A DNA stretch of 64,000 bases from Haliclona indistincta (taxonomy: Eukaryota; Porifera; Demospongiae; Haplosclerida; Chalinidae). The stretch spans positions 11,598,624 to 11,662,623 of the forward strand of contig OZ024790.1 of assembly GCA_964017065.1 (NCBI GenBank). The letters run 5' to 3'. Both the position numbers and the translations under genes were made by a program. The notes below the pieces were generated by a model. That model made no database searches and was not told the DNA's origin. It was given only the letters and a program-made list of their open reading frames with translations. Shown here in pieces: positions 35,916 through 51,526 of the stretch; positions within the stretch are counted from its first letter, which is position 1; every line of letters begins with the position of its first letter.

Positions 35916-38900
35916 TCGATGAAATATGGGTTCTTGGACGTAATGATCTAGGAGGGTCTTTCATTTGGAAAACCATATCTCTCAGTTCTTGAACAGTCTT
36001 CTTAAAATTAAAGCTGCACAAGTAACAACAATAAAATAGCACAATTATAATGTAAAATCTAGGCTAGAAAGGTGGAGTGAAGATCAAGTATAATAGCTGT
36101 GTTAGTTGTTGACTCACTTGTGGCGTTTCACACAGCTGTCTATAGTGGAGGCACTGATGCCGTATCGAGTAAACTGTTGATAAAGACGATCAACCTGTCT
36201 CCTCCTCTCGTACCGTGCAGAGTGCTCAGCTATAGCGTCCTGTGAAAAGAAGCAGTGACACCACAGCAAGTGCAAGTCACATAATACAAGATGTACAACA
36301 TAAACTTTTAAAAGAAACATACAGTCTTACGCTTTTGACATTTCACAAGTTACAGCGGTTTCACTGCTTCTTGCAATCTAAAAGCGTCAACCGTAGAGCG
36401 TAAACCGTGTTCAATCTGAATCACGCAATGTAATAAACCTTCCAAATAAGGCATGGATCATGCTTTACGCTTTTGTGACTGTAATAAAACCGCTGTAAAA
36501 GTTATTATGAACCAAAAACCAGCAAATGTAGCACAGCAGCACAGAACACTTCTCACCATGTTGAGGAGCCTGTCATAACCATTCTGCTGATCAACAGGCA
36601 CTGGATCATGCTGTTCGGTTGCTTCTTTCTTCTTTGGTCTTCTTCGGTTTGCCAAAACAGTGACAAATTCTCGATTCAGTACATCGCTTGCATCTATATC
36701 TTCGTCAATGCCGTTTGGAAGATTAGGAAGTTCAGGTTCGCCCGAGTCAGCAACTACGGAGACACAAAGAAGGTGAGAATCTTCAAGATAATGTGCTAGA
36801 AACTCACCTAGTTCACCTGATTGATATAAATGCTCGTATCTTCGTGCCTAAGAGGAACGACAAATAAAATTGACAACACTTTCAAGACGGTATTGAACAC
36901 ACCTTCAGTGTGTCTATCCATTTTCTGTGAATTTCTTGAGCCGCTCTTTCGGAGAGCAAGACCACATAGTCGTCATTTTGAGGCTCACCTAAGAGACAGC
37001 AACAAGCGTAATAATGACAAGCTGAAGTGCTAGTTGCAAAACATTGGGCAGAGCCTTACGTAAGACAGTCTATATAACCAATAGGTAGAATGGTGTATGT
37101 ACACATCCTTGAGTGTGTATGTGTGTGTGTGTGCGTGCATGTGTGTGTGCGTGTGTGTGAGGAGATACCTCCAAAAAGCAGATATTTTTCCACCGAGCCA
37201 TATAGTCGCTGCAGTTGATCGCCTAGTGACACAGACAGTTTCAACTGGAGGTTGTCGTCAGGCATAAGGCGGGATCTGTCTTGAGTGCCCTTCTCTGACA
37301 AACCCGCTTTGTTGTCATCGAAATCAATCTGATCCTGAAGCATCTGAGCATACTCTGCATCCGAGTAACCAGCTTCTTCAATAAACGTCCGTTTTCGTTT
37401 AGATCTTTCAACTTCGCCGTCAACAGTCTGACCTTCTTCCGCAATGTCCTCTTCGCTGGAAAAAGATTGGTCCAAATCGATAAACTCGTCCCAGCTTGAG
37501 TCGGTGAGTGATTGCTGATCCTCGCTGCTGATTGAGCTCTCAGTGTCTGACTCCATTTGAATATGAAGCGCATGTTCGACTGCTCTTGTCAAGTTGTTGT
37601 TAGAGTGTTCGTAGATGAGTCTGAGGACGCCAGGTTTGGTGTGAGGAAAACAGTTAACTAAAAAGCTGAAATCGTCATCAGGATTAGATGTTACGACATC
37701 AGGGGATATTGACTCCGACGAAGCAGACGGAAGCTCTATTTCTGATGTTGTTGGCGGGAGCAATGGTGAACTGGCTCTGACCTCACTGGGACCAACAGCA
37801 GGGTTGAGCAACCTCTCATGAGAGGTAGGGTCAAGGCCGGTTGGATTCATAATCAGCTCTGTCGTGAGCATCGTCTCGCTGTTGTCAATCGGCCAACAGT
37901 CCCACGGAGGTTGACTAACTTCTTGTTTAGGTGTAATAAGGTTACCATCTGGGCTGAGCAGGCTGTCTTCTTCACGCTCAAAAATGAGCGTTGTCTCACT
38001 TGTCTTGTCTCCAGCAAAAGGCTCAAGGCGGCTGTCAGAAACAGTGCTGCCCATACCCACCTGCAGTTCAGCTGTGAAAACACCGCTATTGGTATTTGCT
38101 GCTTCAGTATAGAAGCCATCTTTTGGAGCAGGCTCAACAGGTGACGGCTGCTTCGGCACGCAGGGCAGGTGCTGCGGAGTGCCGATCGGAGCTACCTTAG
38201 CGCCTTCAGTCTCTTCTTCATTGATTGGAGTCCCTCCTAGCATACTCACACCGACATTGTCATCACAATTCTTTGCTCCACCCAAGAACGGGAAAGACCA
38301 GAGCTTGCTCATAGGGTCGCTGTTAGCCTGCGACTCACTCATAATATTATTACTAGCAAGAAAACTGCTCAATGTAGTACTCACAGAGGGCTCAGTCAAT
38401 CGAGAATTTCCATCAGCAGCACTGCTGGTGTATGGTAAGATCTCCGGTAAGTTTTCATCAACTATCGCGCTAGGAAAGACAAGAGTTGCAGGTGTGTCTG
38501 TGCTGTGTTGGGAATGCTTTGTCTCATCCTGGATTGGGCTTGGAGGCAGCAGACTAGGCGCGAAGAGCGAAGACAACTGCGGTGGAAGGAGTGGGTCAGG
38601 GGTCGGGTTCCACTGTTGTAATTGTTCCATCTGAATCGGTTGCCCCCACACATGGTCGTGCAACTGGTCCTGACGCTCACGATCTTTCTTCTCCCGTCGT
38701 TCTTTTTCCAGCTCCTCTCGCTCACGCATCAAGCGTTGCTGTCTCTTCTGCTCCTCCTGTTCACGTAGCTGCTGAAGCTGTCTAGCTCTCTCTTCCTGCT
38801 CACGAAGTTGTTGAAGTTCACGTTGCTCCTTCTCCAAACGTTTCTGCCTCCTTTGTTCCTCTTGCTCACGAAGCTGCTGTAACTGTCTTGCCCGTTCTTC

Positions 38901-41633
38901 CTGCTCACGAACAAGCTGTTGCTGCTTCTCCAGCTGTTGTTGCTTCTCCAGCTGTTGCTGCTTCTCCAGCTCCTGTTTTTCTTTCTCTTCTTGTTCTCGT
39001 AGTTGCCGCTCTTTCTGCAGTTGCAGCTGCTGCTGATGCAAATGTTCGAGTTGTTGTTGTACCTGATTTTGTCTCGTATGAAGTTGTTTATTTCCTGGTG
39101 TTATTTGTGGTTGGAAAGAAGTTTGTTGCGTGTGAAACTGCTGTGGTTGGGATTGGGAAGTATAGTGTCTGTGTGGTGGTTGTAAAGATGGCAGAGTGTT
39201 TGATTGAAAACGCTGTCGTCCTCCATTACGACCCGAAGACTGTGGTTGTCTGAAACAGAGTGCACGAGGGTAACTATGATCTCTTCTCTCTGACTCACCT
39301 GTTGTTGTGCCTCCTGTCTGCTTGCAAAACGGCCTCTACTGTCACGTTTCGCTCGTACTGGTCAACCATACGTAGCAGACGATCTCGTGAAATTCCGTGA
39401 ATATTCATTCTAAAAGAACACTTACAATCAACCAGGACCACATGAACAGAAGGAGAGTGCAACTCTAATGCCTTCAGAATAAAAATTGATGACGTACTTC
39501 TGCTATTATGAATAATATATTTTGCGTCACAGCAGCGAGCGATTGCGAGTTGTACGCTGTTTTCGGCGCTTTGAAGGGTCTTACTTTGTTTGTGTAGTAT
39601 AAACTAGACACCAACAACTAGCCTTCTCAGTCCTTAAGCTCGAAGAATTCAGCTGCCAGCTTGTGACTTGTAGATCATACATGTACAGAAACATACGCCA
39701 TGCATAAATGAAGCACAGTAACTTCCAGATATTAAGCTGACTGCTGTGAAATTTAACTATACTCCGTTGGCACTCACGAACGATTGACAGTTACACGCTC
39801 GTTCTGTTCATACGCTCATGATTCAATATTATTTTTACATTCACACGCAATGGGTACCTTTCAAGTCTGTTTACATCAAACTTCCACGGAGTGTTGGGTT
39901 CTACGATCTCTATATTGTAATGAAACTCCCTCGCCTGAAGGAATAAAAATCAAGAAAAACAAAAAATGCATAATTATCATGAACAACGTAAAGCACTGAA
40001 ACTACAAGTGCCGGAAATGAAACAGCTTGTGTACCACACTTGGTACTATAGCAAACAAAAATGAACAGCATTTCCTTTTTTCCACACAGATGTATAATTG
40101 TGCATCTGGTTTGGCACAAGTACTTTAGCCAAACCATGTACTAAATTACAGGGGCAAACTCACCATAAGTGCGTATGGTTTCATCTGCCAAGCAGCACTG
40201 TTTGTATTATCGATAATGACAGGGGATTTCCCATTAGCAATCGCCGTACGAGCTGTAAATATACAAAGATAAACAAGGATATACTGGAATTTCCATAGAA
40301 TACCTTTATCCTGATTTTTCTGATGATATAAAGATAGTTTATCGGGCTCAAAGATGTATCGTCCCTTCACGACAAAGAAATCATCTGTGGAGCAAATGAC
40401 ACCATTTCTTCCAACCATACTCCTGTACAAAGCAATATAGAATTGAAAAGCTCTTACACGAGCATTGGAAAGAAACTCTAAAGATATATGAACCTTGCTA
40501 GAGTTGATTTTCCACTTCCAGGAAGTCCTCGAAGAAGAATCAGTGTTTTCCTCTGAGCAGGACTTGGCGCCGCTCTTGGTTCAGCAGTTACCAACATCGG
40601 CTATAACAATGAACGAGATAATAAAGCAAATCATCCAGTAAGCCCCCACTTGTGGACACCGCTAAATAAGGACTCCCATTTTACATACTGTAGATCGTAC
40701 TATTTTCGTGGACATAAATATTGCGATTTTCGCGAATGATCTTGTACTCACGAAAATTGCTGTTGAGAAATTTTCAGAATACTTGGAGTTGGCTTTAGCT
40801 CTGCCGCTCAAAGACGAAAACTGTTTTTTCCTCCAATTCGTGAAATATCCAGGCCGCGAAAATTATACTACATGTTATCGATACTTAGTATGACAACCCT
40901 TGAATTATAAACAGCTCTCTAATCAAGGGTGTCCAGATTAATTATAGGGGTTCCACTAGTATTTGTGAATAAGAAGTGATCAAATTTAATGTGTTAAGTT
41001 TGGCACCAAAACCAACTGAAAACAATTAATATTGGAACACAAGAAACAGGTACAACCCACAGATATGTACTACTCGGCAACAAGCAGGCATACTCTGGCA
41101 GTGAAAACCAATCAACTCGGATGTTTTGATCCGGAATACAAAAGAATAGATTATCATGCAAGTGGTCAAGCTACCAAACATAGGGTACTACCCCCTTCTA
41201 CAATTAGTTGGAACAAAAATGCTTCTGGGTGAATTGTAATTTTGTCCTAGCCGATCAATTCAAATCAAGATTGCTGTAGTGATGCTTGTTACCTGATACT
41301 GTGACGGTACGAACTGCTGGTGGCGAGTCTGGTTGTTGCTTGCTGTGGTGGTAGAGGGGGAGGACTGCGACCTTAGAGGTGGGTAGTCAGGCGAGCTGGT
41401 CTGCCGTGCGAGATTCGGATCACCGTTCCCCGTTGTTTCCACGTACGCCATCGTCAGCAGCTCATCGACGGCGCGATCGACTACAGATCACGAGAGAGCT
41501 AGAGAAGTGAGTGGGTTTGTACAGTTGAGGTCATACCGTTGTTTTGACAGCTTTCTAGGACAGCTGCAATCACGTCTTTGCCCATAGCTGGAAACATGGC
41601 GTGAAGTTCAGAGATCTGTCCAGCCATCGCCAT
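34238..41633 (-). CDS. N4BP2-like protein: CUE, polynucleotide-kinase P-loop, DUF1771, Smr
   Basis: Full-length gene on the minus strand. Predicted exons: 41633-41537, 41480-41293, 40600-40494, 40422-40304, 40252-40164, 39934-39858, 39409-39299, 39249-37169, 36988-36903, 36847-36808, 36753-36557, 36239-36118, 36013-35914, 35281-35185, 35136-35009, 34960-34893, 34837-34743, 34500-34401, 34286-34238; 3951 bases, 1316 residues. Residues 1-45 form a CUE ubiquitin-binding domain (LHAMFPAMGKDVIAAVLES). Next comes the N4BP2-type kinase: Walker A LRGLPGSGKSTLAR, then STDDFF, NGKSPVIIDNTN, MKPYA and EPNTPWKFD. Exon 8 has a Gln/Glu/Arg coiled coil, acidic serine-rich stretches and a second CUE-like segment. 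The C-terminus has DUF1771 and an Smr nuclease-type domain (LDLHGLHV, TGRGRHS). The family binds ubiquitin ligases or ubiquitin and has 5'-polynucleotide kinase and Smr nuclease activity in mammals; the role here is inferred. Downstream of MTG1 with 160 bases between. Confidence 0.9.
35356..35840. mobile_element. tRNA-related SINE-like insertion in copy B
   Basis: Inserted into the (CA)n intron repeat of N4BP2 copy B and absent at the matching site in copy A. Two 113-bp direct repeats, 35399-35511 and 35728-35840 (start CTGGCGAAGCCAGG), flank a segment containing pol III promoter boxes on the minus strand: A box TGGTTCAACTGG (35690-35679) and B box GGTTCGAATCC (35646-35636). The tRNA-like fold has a plausible D arm and an anticodon loop with TAC, but the T stem and acceptor stem are poor, so it is tRNA-derived, not a working tRNA. 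Confidence 0.75.
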
Positions 41634-41793
41634 GTTAGCTATAAGCAATCGGGGACACACCGATCAGAGTCTGACAAAGCTGCTGGGAACGAGCGGGAAA
41701 GGATCGAGTGTTCACGCTTCATACGTGGGCGTGGTCGTACAATTACATCATTATCACGGAACGTCCCCATAAAAGAATTTCATACAAAAATAA

Positions 41794-44852
<3,059 letters not shown>

Positions 44853-44894
44853 GTCGCCACGTGAAAAGGCGTAGCTATAGGGTGTGGTCTAGGT

Positions 44895-46605
44895 CATTAT
44901 GTCTCGGTGGGCGGAGCCACGGGGCATACATTAGTGTGTGTGTGTCATTATGCCTCGGTGGGCGGAGCCACGAGGCATACTGTAATCGCGTTGTCTGTCA
45001 TTCTGTCAGTCTGTCTGTTACACCTTTTTTGCGGCGCACGCTGAACGGTGAGCTCTGAAACTTGCAATGCAGGTATAACTCGACATTATCTCGGTTGTGT
45101 ATTAGCGAAAGTTCGATGCAAAGCTTTGTTCTAGAGTTATGGCGCGGTTTGCTTAGTTTGTTTACCGTTGCTGGCGATCTGGACTTCTCCAAAGGCAAAG
45201 CTGTCCACAGTTGACTGCCTAGAAGCTGATAGGTTAGAATTTCACTACAGGATAGCAGCGCAGGTCCAGAGAAATCGTGTAAGCAAGCTATGGAAGCTAT
45301 CTCGCTCGTGGTATGCGTTGATTGTAGACACGCCCAGTTTAATTGTGGTTAGCACTGATTGGCTTCTGATTGCATAACTAAAGCACTGCATTGTGATTGC
45401 TGTACAGAAATCCTGTATACATGCATATGCAGTTACTGTGTTTGTGGAATGGTGGATAGTGCACCGAGGCATCTGCACCTTAGGTGCTATTTTTCCGTCT
45501 GTTACTTCAGTTTTGCGGCGTACGCTGAAAGGTAAGCTCTGAAACTAGCAATGCAAGTAGAACTCGACATTATCTCGCTTTTGAACATGTGAAAATTGTA
45601 TACGAAGCTTCGTTCTCGAGTTATGGCGTGATTTGCCTACTTTGTTTACCGTTGCTGGCGATCTGGACTTCTCCAAAGGCAAATCTGTCCACAGTTGACT
45701 GCCTAGAAGCTGATAGGTTCGAATTTTACTACAGGATAGCAGCGCAGGTCCAGAGAAATCGTGTAAGCAAGCTAAGGAAGCTATCTCGCTCGTGGTATGC
45801 TGAACACTGTAGACACTCCCAGTTAAATTGTGGTCAGCACTGATTGGCTTCTGATTGCATAACTAAAGCACTACTGTACAGAAATCCTGTATACATGCAT
45901 CTGCAGTTACTGTGTTTGTAGAATGGTGGATAGTTATATTTGTAGCAGTATTCTCACAGCAATGAGTGCAGTAGCTAGTCTTGTTGCAGTATACTTTAAC
46001 TTGTTTCTACTGCAGCTTACATTGCATGCTTTCATATGATACTGTTTTGATCCTTCCGTGGATCTACTGTATGCATATATACGTGCTGTCATAATTATGC
46101 ATCTGCTAATTGAATGCCATACATGCTACATGTACTTGTGGTTGGCTTCTGATTGCATAACTATTGCTTTGTACAGAAGGTATAATAGCTGCAGTTTACT
46201 GTGTATGTTTTTTTGATGTCTTAAGATCATGAACAGCTTTTCAAGTTAAAGTTGGATGACTCCTATGATTAACTTGCTAGCATTATAATTATCTTCTTTT
46301 CTCTACTCCTTATATATCTCACTAGTATAATTATGTAAAATAATCCTTGCCATTATTGAATACCATGTCAGATTTAATGTCTCTCACATGAGGTGCAAAA
46401 TTAGGCATGATAAAACAGTAACTGTGGTTGATACTTTAATTTGTGAACTTCGTAATGATTTTATAAGTTGTCAACCAGTAACACAGTGTTCAACTAGCAA
46501 CAGCAGACTTTCATTACTGCTTGTGTATTTCAGTTCAGCGTATTTAGTCAGACAGGCATGTATGCATAACATTCCACCGAGGCATAAGCACCTTCGGTGC
46601 CTAGT
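44895..46605. repeat. Repeat block with 484-bp internal tandem duplication
   Basis: Begins with two copies of CTCGGTGGGCGGAGCCACG (about 44902 and 44954). It holds two direct copies of a roughly 400-bp sequence starting GCGGCG at 45031 and 45515, both containing TTACCGTTGCTGGCGATCTG. It ends near 46605 with CCGAGGCATAAGCACCTTCGGTGC, and a related CCGAGGCATCTGCACCTTAGGTGC lies between the copies at about 45464. It is probably a nested non-coding transposon between MTG1 and the next receptor gene. No coding potential seen. Confidence 0.7.
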
Positions 46606-46794
46606 TATGTCATGACTCCAGTCCTGATAGTCTAGTGACCCACCCTGCCCCAGTTAGTGAAGTCTTTGCAACAGTATTATTATTGGTACTTAAATAAACT
46701 ACAAAATAAACGACTGATGATCAATCCTGATATGCAACACCATGCTTAATATACTAATGCTTGGTATTGATGAGTGGCGCCGGCTGCATGCTAG

Positions 46795-49700
46795 CTAGTT
46801 CACCGTCTTGATGTCAGTTCCACTACAGCAAGAGAAGCAATTGCAACTCAATAATCATTAATGTTATTAAGATTTTTAAAGGTAGTATGCCTATGTGTAG
46901 ATCGATCACTTACTGAGTCTTGCTTTGTAACTGATGAGTAGTGTAGGCTGCACACTTTACCATTTTAATATCAACTTCACTGTTATGTAGCAAGAGAAAT
47001 ATTGTATTTTAACATGATAAAATTTTTATTATTATTGTAAAGATAGCTGAAGCAATACCTATGTGTCTGATGATTTTCATCACAAACTGTATCAGCAGAT
47101 TTGCTTGGCAAGTGATGAGTGGTGTAGGCTGTACACTTCACCATTTTAATATCAGCTTCACTGCAAATTAATAGAAAAATTATATAGATATCAGCAAAAG
47201 TGAGCAAATTAAACTATTTAAACCCAAACCCTGACTGTTCAATACAAACACAATGAAAAGACTACGTAGCTTCAAACTTGTTCCAGCTTTTGTGTTTTTG
47301 AATAACAATGCATAAAAGGAATTATTTGCTACATGCATCATTAACTTACCGTCGGGGCTCTTTATATAGTGGGATAAGACAAAGCCGTTTTGAATGTGAT
47401 CTTAAACCAACAAGAACAACAACAATAATGATAAACACAACTCCAAAAATGAAACCAGCTGTTGATACTACTATCACACCTGCTAGAAGACCTGCAGAAA
47501 CTGTAAATGCTTGCATTGTATGCTTCTGAATAATTGTGCAGATGACTAACTTGCAGTTGATGATGCAGGTAGTGTTATTGGTGGTTCAGTGGGTCCTACT
47601 AGTTCCATATTATTCTCATTGACCACTACCACATTGACTGTGTACTCTATACTAGAGACCAGTCCACTCACAGTGACAACAGTCTCATTACGAGATACAG
47701 TTCTTATGATTACTGACTGTCTCTTGTTATTAGTGACAACTGGTGTGATGATCACTCGATATACAAAGAACCCACGAGCTTGCTCCAGAGTCACTGGCTG
47801 CCAACTAACAAAGACCACAGTACCATTAGTTGAACGATCAGCAGTGAACATCACAACAACTGTAGGTCCTGTATGCAAAGTATAATGCAAGAACCATGCA
47901 TGACAGAGAATCAACTGACTGAGTTGTCTAATCAAGGTCACAGTGCTTGTAGGGTCTCCAGTAGTATTGCAATCATCCAGTGGTATAACAGTGATGTAGT
48001 ATGGAACACCAAATACTGCAGAGAATAAAATGCATGCATGGTGGATACTTTTTTGTTGTATAATATAGTAACACATTTTAATATGTTAATCAGTGCCGTA
48101 CTGAATGGGAACATAAGTGTGTGCTATTTTTGATGATTAAAAGTGCAAGCTGGTTTTTTTCAATGACACGAGAACCCAACTCACAACTGTATGTGTAAAT
48201 GCAAATAACCAGCAAATGCGGAAAAGGGTAACTAAAACTCATGATCTGACTGAAACTTACTAAAGTCCATCTCTGTTATATAATAAGATGATGTTGTCAT
48301 GGTCACACTGTGTTGAGCTGGTCTCACTTCAGTATCATTGTTCACAACTATAACAATATACTGAGTAATGAACCCATGAGGTGTGGCTGGTGGACTCCAT
48401 GTCACATTCAGACTAGGATAATCTTCACTACTCACTTTCAATTGATCAACGCCAGAAAACACTGCATTGAAATAACTGTTTCGAAACACGTCAGTTATTT
48501 GTTGTAAACTCACCTTTTTCTTGTGTTGTTGCTGTGATATTTACAGTAGGTCCCTCACCAGCCTCAGTGCTGGCACTGATGGTATAGCTCACTAGCTGAC
48601 CAGGTTGAAGACCACAAAATGTGTAGCTTGTGATTGAGCTGTTAACAATCACTGTTTGTTGTGTGTTCATTGCTGTGATCTTGTATGCAGTGATGATACC
48701 ATTGGGTTGTGCTGGTGGCTGCCATTGCAGTATAACAGATGTCATACTGCTTATAAATTGAATATTCTGAGGAGGACCACCTGGGACTGAAAACAAGTTT
48801 AGTACATGAATACAAGAACATTTTTCAAATGAGTACTTACTATCTTGTGGGGTTAGAAACATGCATGTTGAGAGAGGAATAATTCCTAAATTCGTTTGTG
48901 CTGTCAGAGTGCAGGTGTAGTTTGTGAAGGGAATGGTAGAGATGTTGACAGTACTAGTGGTAGCAGAAGTAGTGATAGCAGTGCCGTTTGGACAGCTTAG
49001 AGTGTATCCTGTAATTGTTAGATTCTGCACCATCAGCTGATCAAGCCAAACCCAAACGAGTGTAACTTGACAAGGTAGAACATTTACACTGGAGCAGTTA
49101 CCAGCATCAGGCCCTACATATTCATAGAGTTCATGTTTATATTATAATACACAGACATTAGTAACTAGCAACTAGCGACTATAGATAAGTAACTAAATGT
49201 GATGTGTTGTGATAACATGTCATTGAGATTGTGCAACAAGCATCAATGTTGAAAAGAAACCAAATTAATTTATGGATGGACTGAATAAACAATTCTGAGA
49301 GTTACAGCGATTTTGTTACTTCTTGCAAGAGTAAAGCATAAACTATATAGAACGTGGACCGTAATTCCGTAAAGCACTAATGCATTAAAATTCAATTAAG
49401 TCTTTCATCATGCTCCACTGTGTGAATAAATACCAGTGACTTGACACATTGGTGACTGCAAAGTGACGCATTATACTCAAATCTTTCTTGCAAGAAGTAT
49501 ATAAGAATCAGGGAAGAAAGCAAATTCACACTCAATAGTATATATTCCACAAAATTGTTGCTTAAGGTGCATATTAATGCAATGCACTTACTCAGCACTG
49601 ATACAGTGATCATTCTGGACCTAGTGCCCACACTATTGGTTGCTGTGCACTTGAGTGTGAAGCTGCCTCCTTGCACATTGTACAGAGCTAGTTGAGATTG

Positions 49701-50711
49701 GTTATTACCAATGGTCTCGACAGATGCTGACAGATCAGTGTTGCTTATCTCAGCTCCATTACTGAACCACTGAAAGGAGGGAGGAGGGAAGGCATGGTGG
49801 TCAATACAGGACAGAGTCAGGTTAGCGCCATGGAGCACTTCTATTGGTCCACTAGTTATGAGATCTGAGTTATACTCCACACTCAGTGACAGATCTGGTC
49901 GTGCTACATTAGGAATCACAAAGACATCACTTAGACTATAGTAATTTCATACCTCTTATCTGGACTCTCAAGCTGTCCATACTTACACCAGCTGAAGTGT
50001 TCACTATGCAAGTGTACTCACCAGCATGGACCAGAACAAATGCATCAAAGCGAAGAGCTCCAGTAGCTGTTACTGCTACACCAGGAGCGGAGCCCAACAT
50101 TGCACCATTAAATAACCAAGTCACGTTAAAAGGTGCAGGAGTAGGTATGCCAGACAAGAAGATACCTACTATGGTGCCAGTACCAAAATTGCTAGATACA
50201 ATGACTTCTCGATCAACAATAACGCTTGGATTGCCTGCAACAACAGAAAGAGTGGATCTGATGTGTAGAACACATATGCTCAGGCATGTGCCGTACCTTC
50301 TCTGACGATCAGAGTTTTGTTGTAATCTGAAGACGGTCGACAAGTGAAAGATCCCGCTAAAGTAGTGTCGAAATTACAAAATCTCAAAACCCAGTGATTG
50401 CTGTTGTCGACATCATCATTGTAGAACACCTCAGTTAGCGAGCTACTGCAAACAGCGCTTTCTTCTCTCTTTTGTACTGCAGAGCCGTCTTTGTACCAGC
50501 GTTGTTCAACACTGAGCCCAGGAACGTCGCCTGCTTTGCAAGTGATCTCGTAGGTCAGTCCAGTAGTGAGGTGAATGTCGCGCTGAGTTCCTGTCACATC
50601 AAAGCTACCCGGCAACACTGCTCCCTCCTTGATGATAAAGGAGCTACTTGGCACTGTAGACGCAGATGTATCGAAAAGAACACAAATCGTAATGGCGACT
50701 GCAGCAATCAT
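46795..50711 (-). CDS. Ig/FN3 single-pass receptor with repeated YTTH tail exons
   Basis: Complete gene on the minus strand. Predicted exons: 50711-50297, 50234-49953, 49903-49592, 49113-48841, 48786-48514, 48461-48261, 48015-47920, 47868-47551, 47491-47350, 47160-47059, 46979-46914, 46822-46795; 2508 bases, 835 residues. It starts with a signal peptide (MIAAVAITICVLF). Three Ig domains follow (YEITCKAG...SFTC; WLFNGA...YTCIV; LTLSC...FTLKC), then about four FN3 domains closely related to those of the two receptors at the left end of the window (LQWQPPAQPNG, SYTISASTEAGEG). A hydrophobic helix lies at 47491-47350. The tail consists of exons encoding EADIKMVKCTAYTTHH, then EVDIKMVKCAAYTTH, then a short GTDIKTVN with the stop, so one small tyrosine-bearing exon has been duplicated and a third copy truncated. 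These resemble the E-I-D-M-T-T-C-V-A-Y part of the shared cassette. Confidence 0.87.
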
Positions 50712-51091
50712 CCTCAGTAGCGATGTGCACTAAAAAGTTTAAACTGTCTGAATCAATTACTAGTTGTTTAGGTGGCTTCTGCTAACCTTTAGCAGCACAA
50801 AAATCTAAATTTCGTTAGAATCGGTGCTAAAATGGCTGAGTTACAACGGTTTTGTGGCGGTTACTGTGTGATTATGTTCTCCACTACATTGTAATTACAA
50901 AGCCGGCTTCCTGGTTACAGCGGCGCTGTTGCGCACTTTGTAGCATAGGTGCAAAACAGTAATCTTGAGTATGACACGACAGCCTGGGCTATGCTGACCT
51001 GTTCGGCATACTTATTGAAGCAAACTACGACCAGTCAGATCCACAACAATGGCTATAACGGACGCTCGACCAGTTATTTGCCTGTTACAGT

Positions 51092-51249
51092 CAGTGGCGG
51101 ATCTACAGGGGGGCCACGGGGGGCCAGGCCCCCCCTACATTGGCCAGGCCCCCCCTAAAATTACAATGGAATGTAAAGAAGCACTATACAAACTTATAAT
51201 ATGAATAAATTATGGCCCCCCCAAGCACCTCAGGCCAGATCCGCCACTG
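51092..51249. mobile_element. 158-bp hAT-type MITE with 8-bp target-site duplication
   Basis: Terminal inverted repeats CAGTGGCGGATCT and AGATCCGCCACTG. The direct flanks are GTTACAGT at 51084-51091 and 51250-51257, an 8-bp duplication typical of hAT transposition. The interior is short with runs of C and G and is non-coding. Confidence 0.93.
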
Positions 51250-51256
51250 GTTACAG

Positions 51257-51526
51257 TATACATGGTTTCGCGACAGAGGCGTGATGGAATGTTCGCGCTG
51301 AATATAATGAGAAAAACGCGCTATGACGAGGTGACCGCCTACTGGTGGACAGGGTCCACGGATGAAATTCGCGAACGTATGCGAAGCTGACAGTAGATCA
51401 GTATATTACCGCGAAATTCATCTGTGGACCCTGTCCACCAGTAGGCGGTCACCTCGTCATAGCGCGTTTTTCTCATTATATTCAGCGCGAACATTCCATC
51501 ACGCCTCTGTCGCGAAACCATGTATA
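51257..51526. repeat. Near-perfect palindrome, arms about 120 bp, spacer about 30 bp
   Basis: The left arm from TATACATGGTTTCGCGACAG is the reverse complement of the right arm ending CTGTCGCGAAACCATGTATA. The arms differ at very few positions. The palindrome directly follows the hAT MITE, whose right target-site copy touches it. Confidence 0.9.

Larger units (their letters stand above)
31965..38803. repeat. Tandem segmental duplication, unit B
   Basis: Matches unit A (25100-31964) throughout, apart from the SINE-like insertion at about 35356-35840 and many small indels. It ends within N4BP2 exon 8 at CTTCCTGCTCAC, after which sequence is single-copy. Confidence 0.95.

Noticed and set aside
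40494..40600. A frameshift in the Walker A exon of the full N4BP2-like gene
   Set aside because: A first count gave 106 bases; recounting gives 107 and the whole coding length then divides by three.
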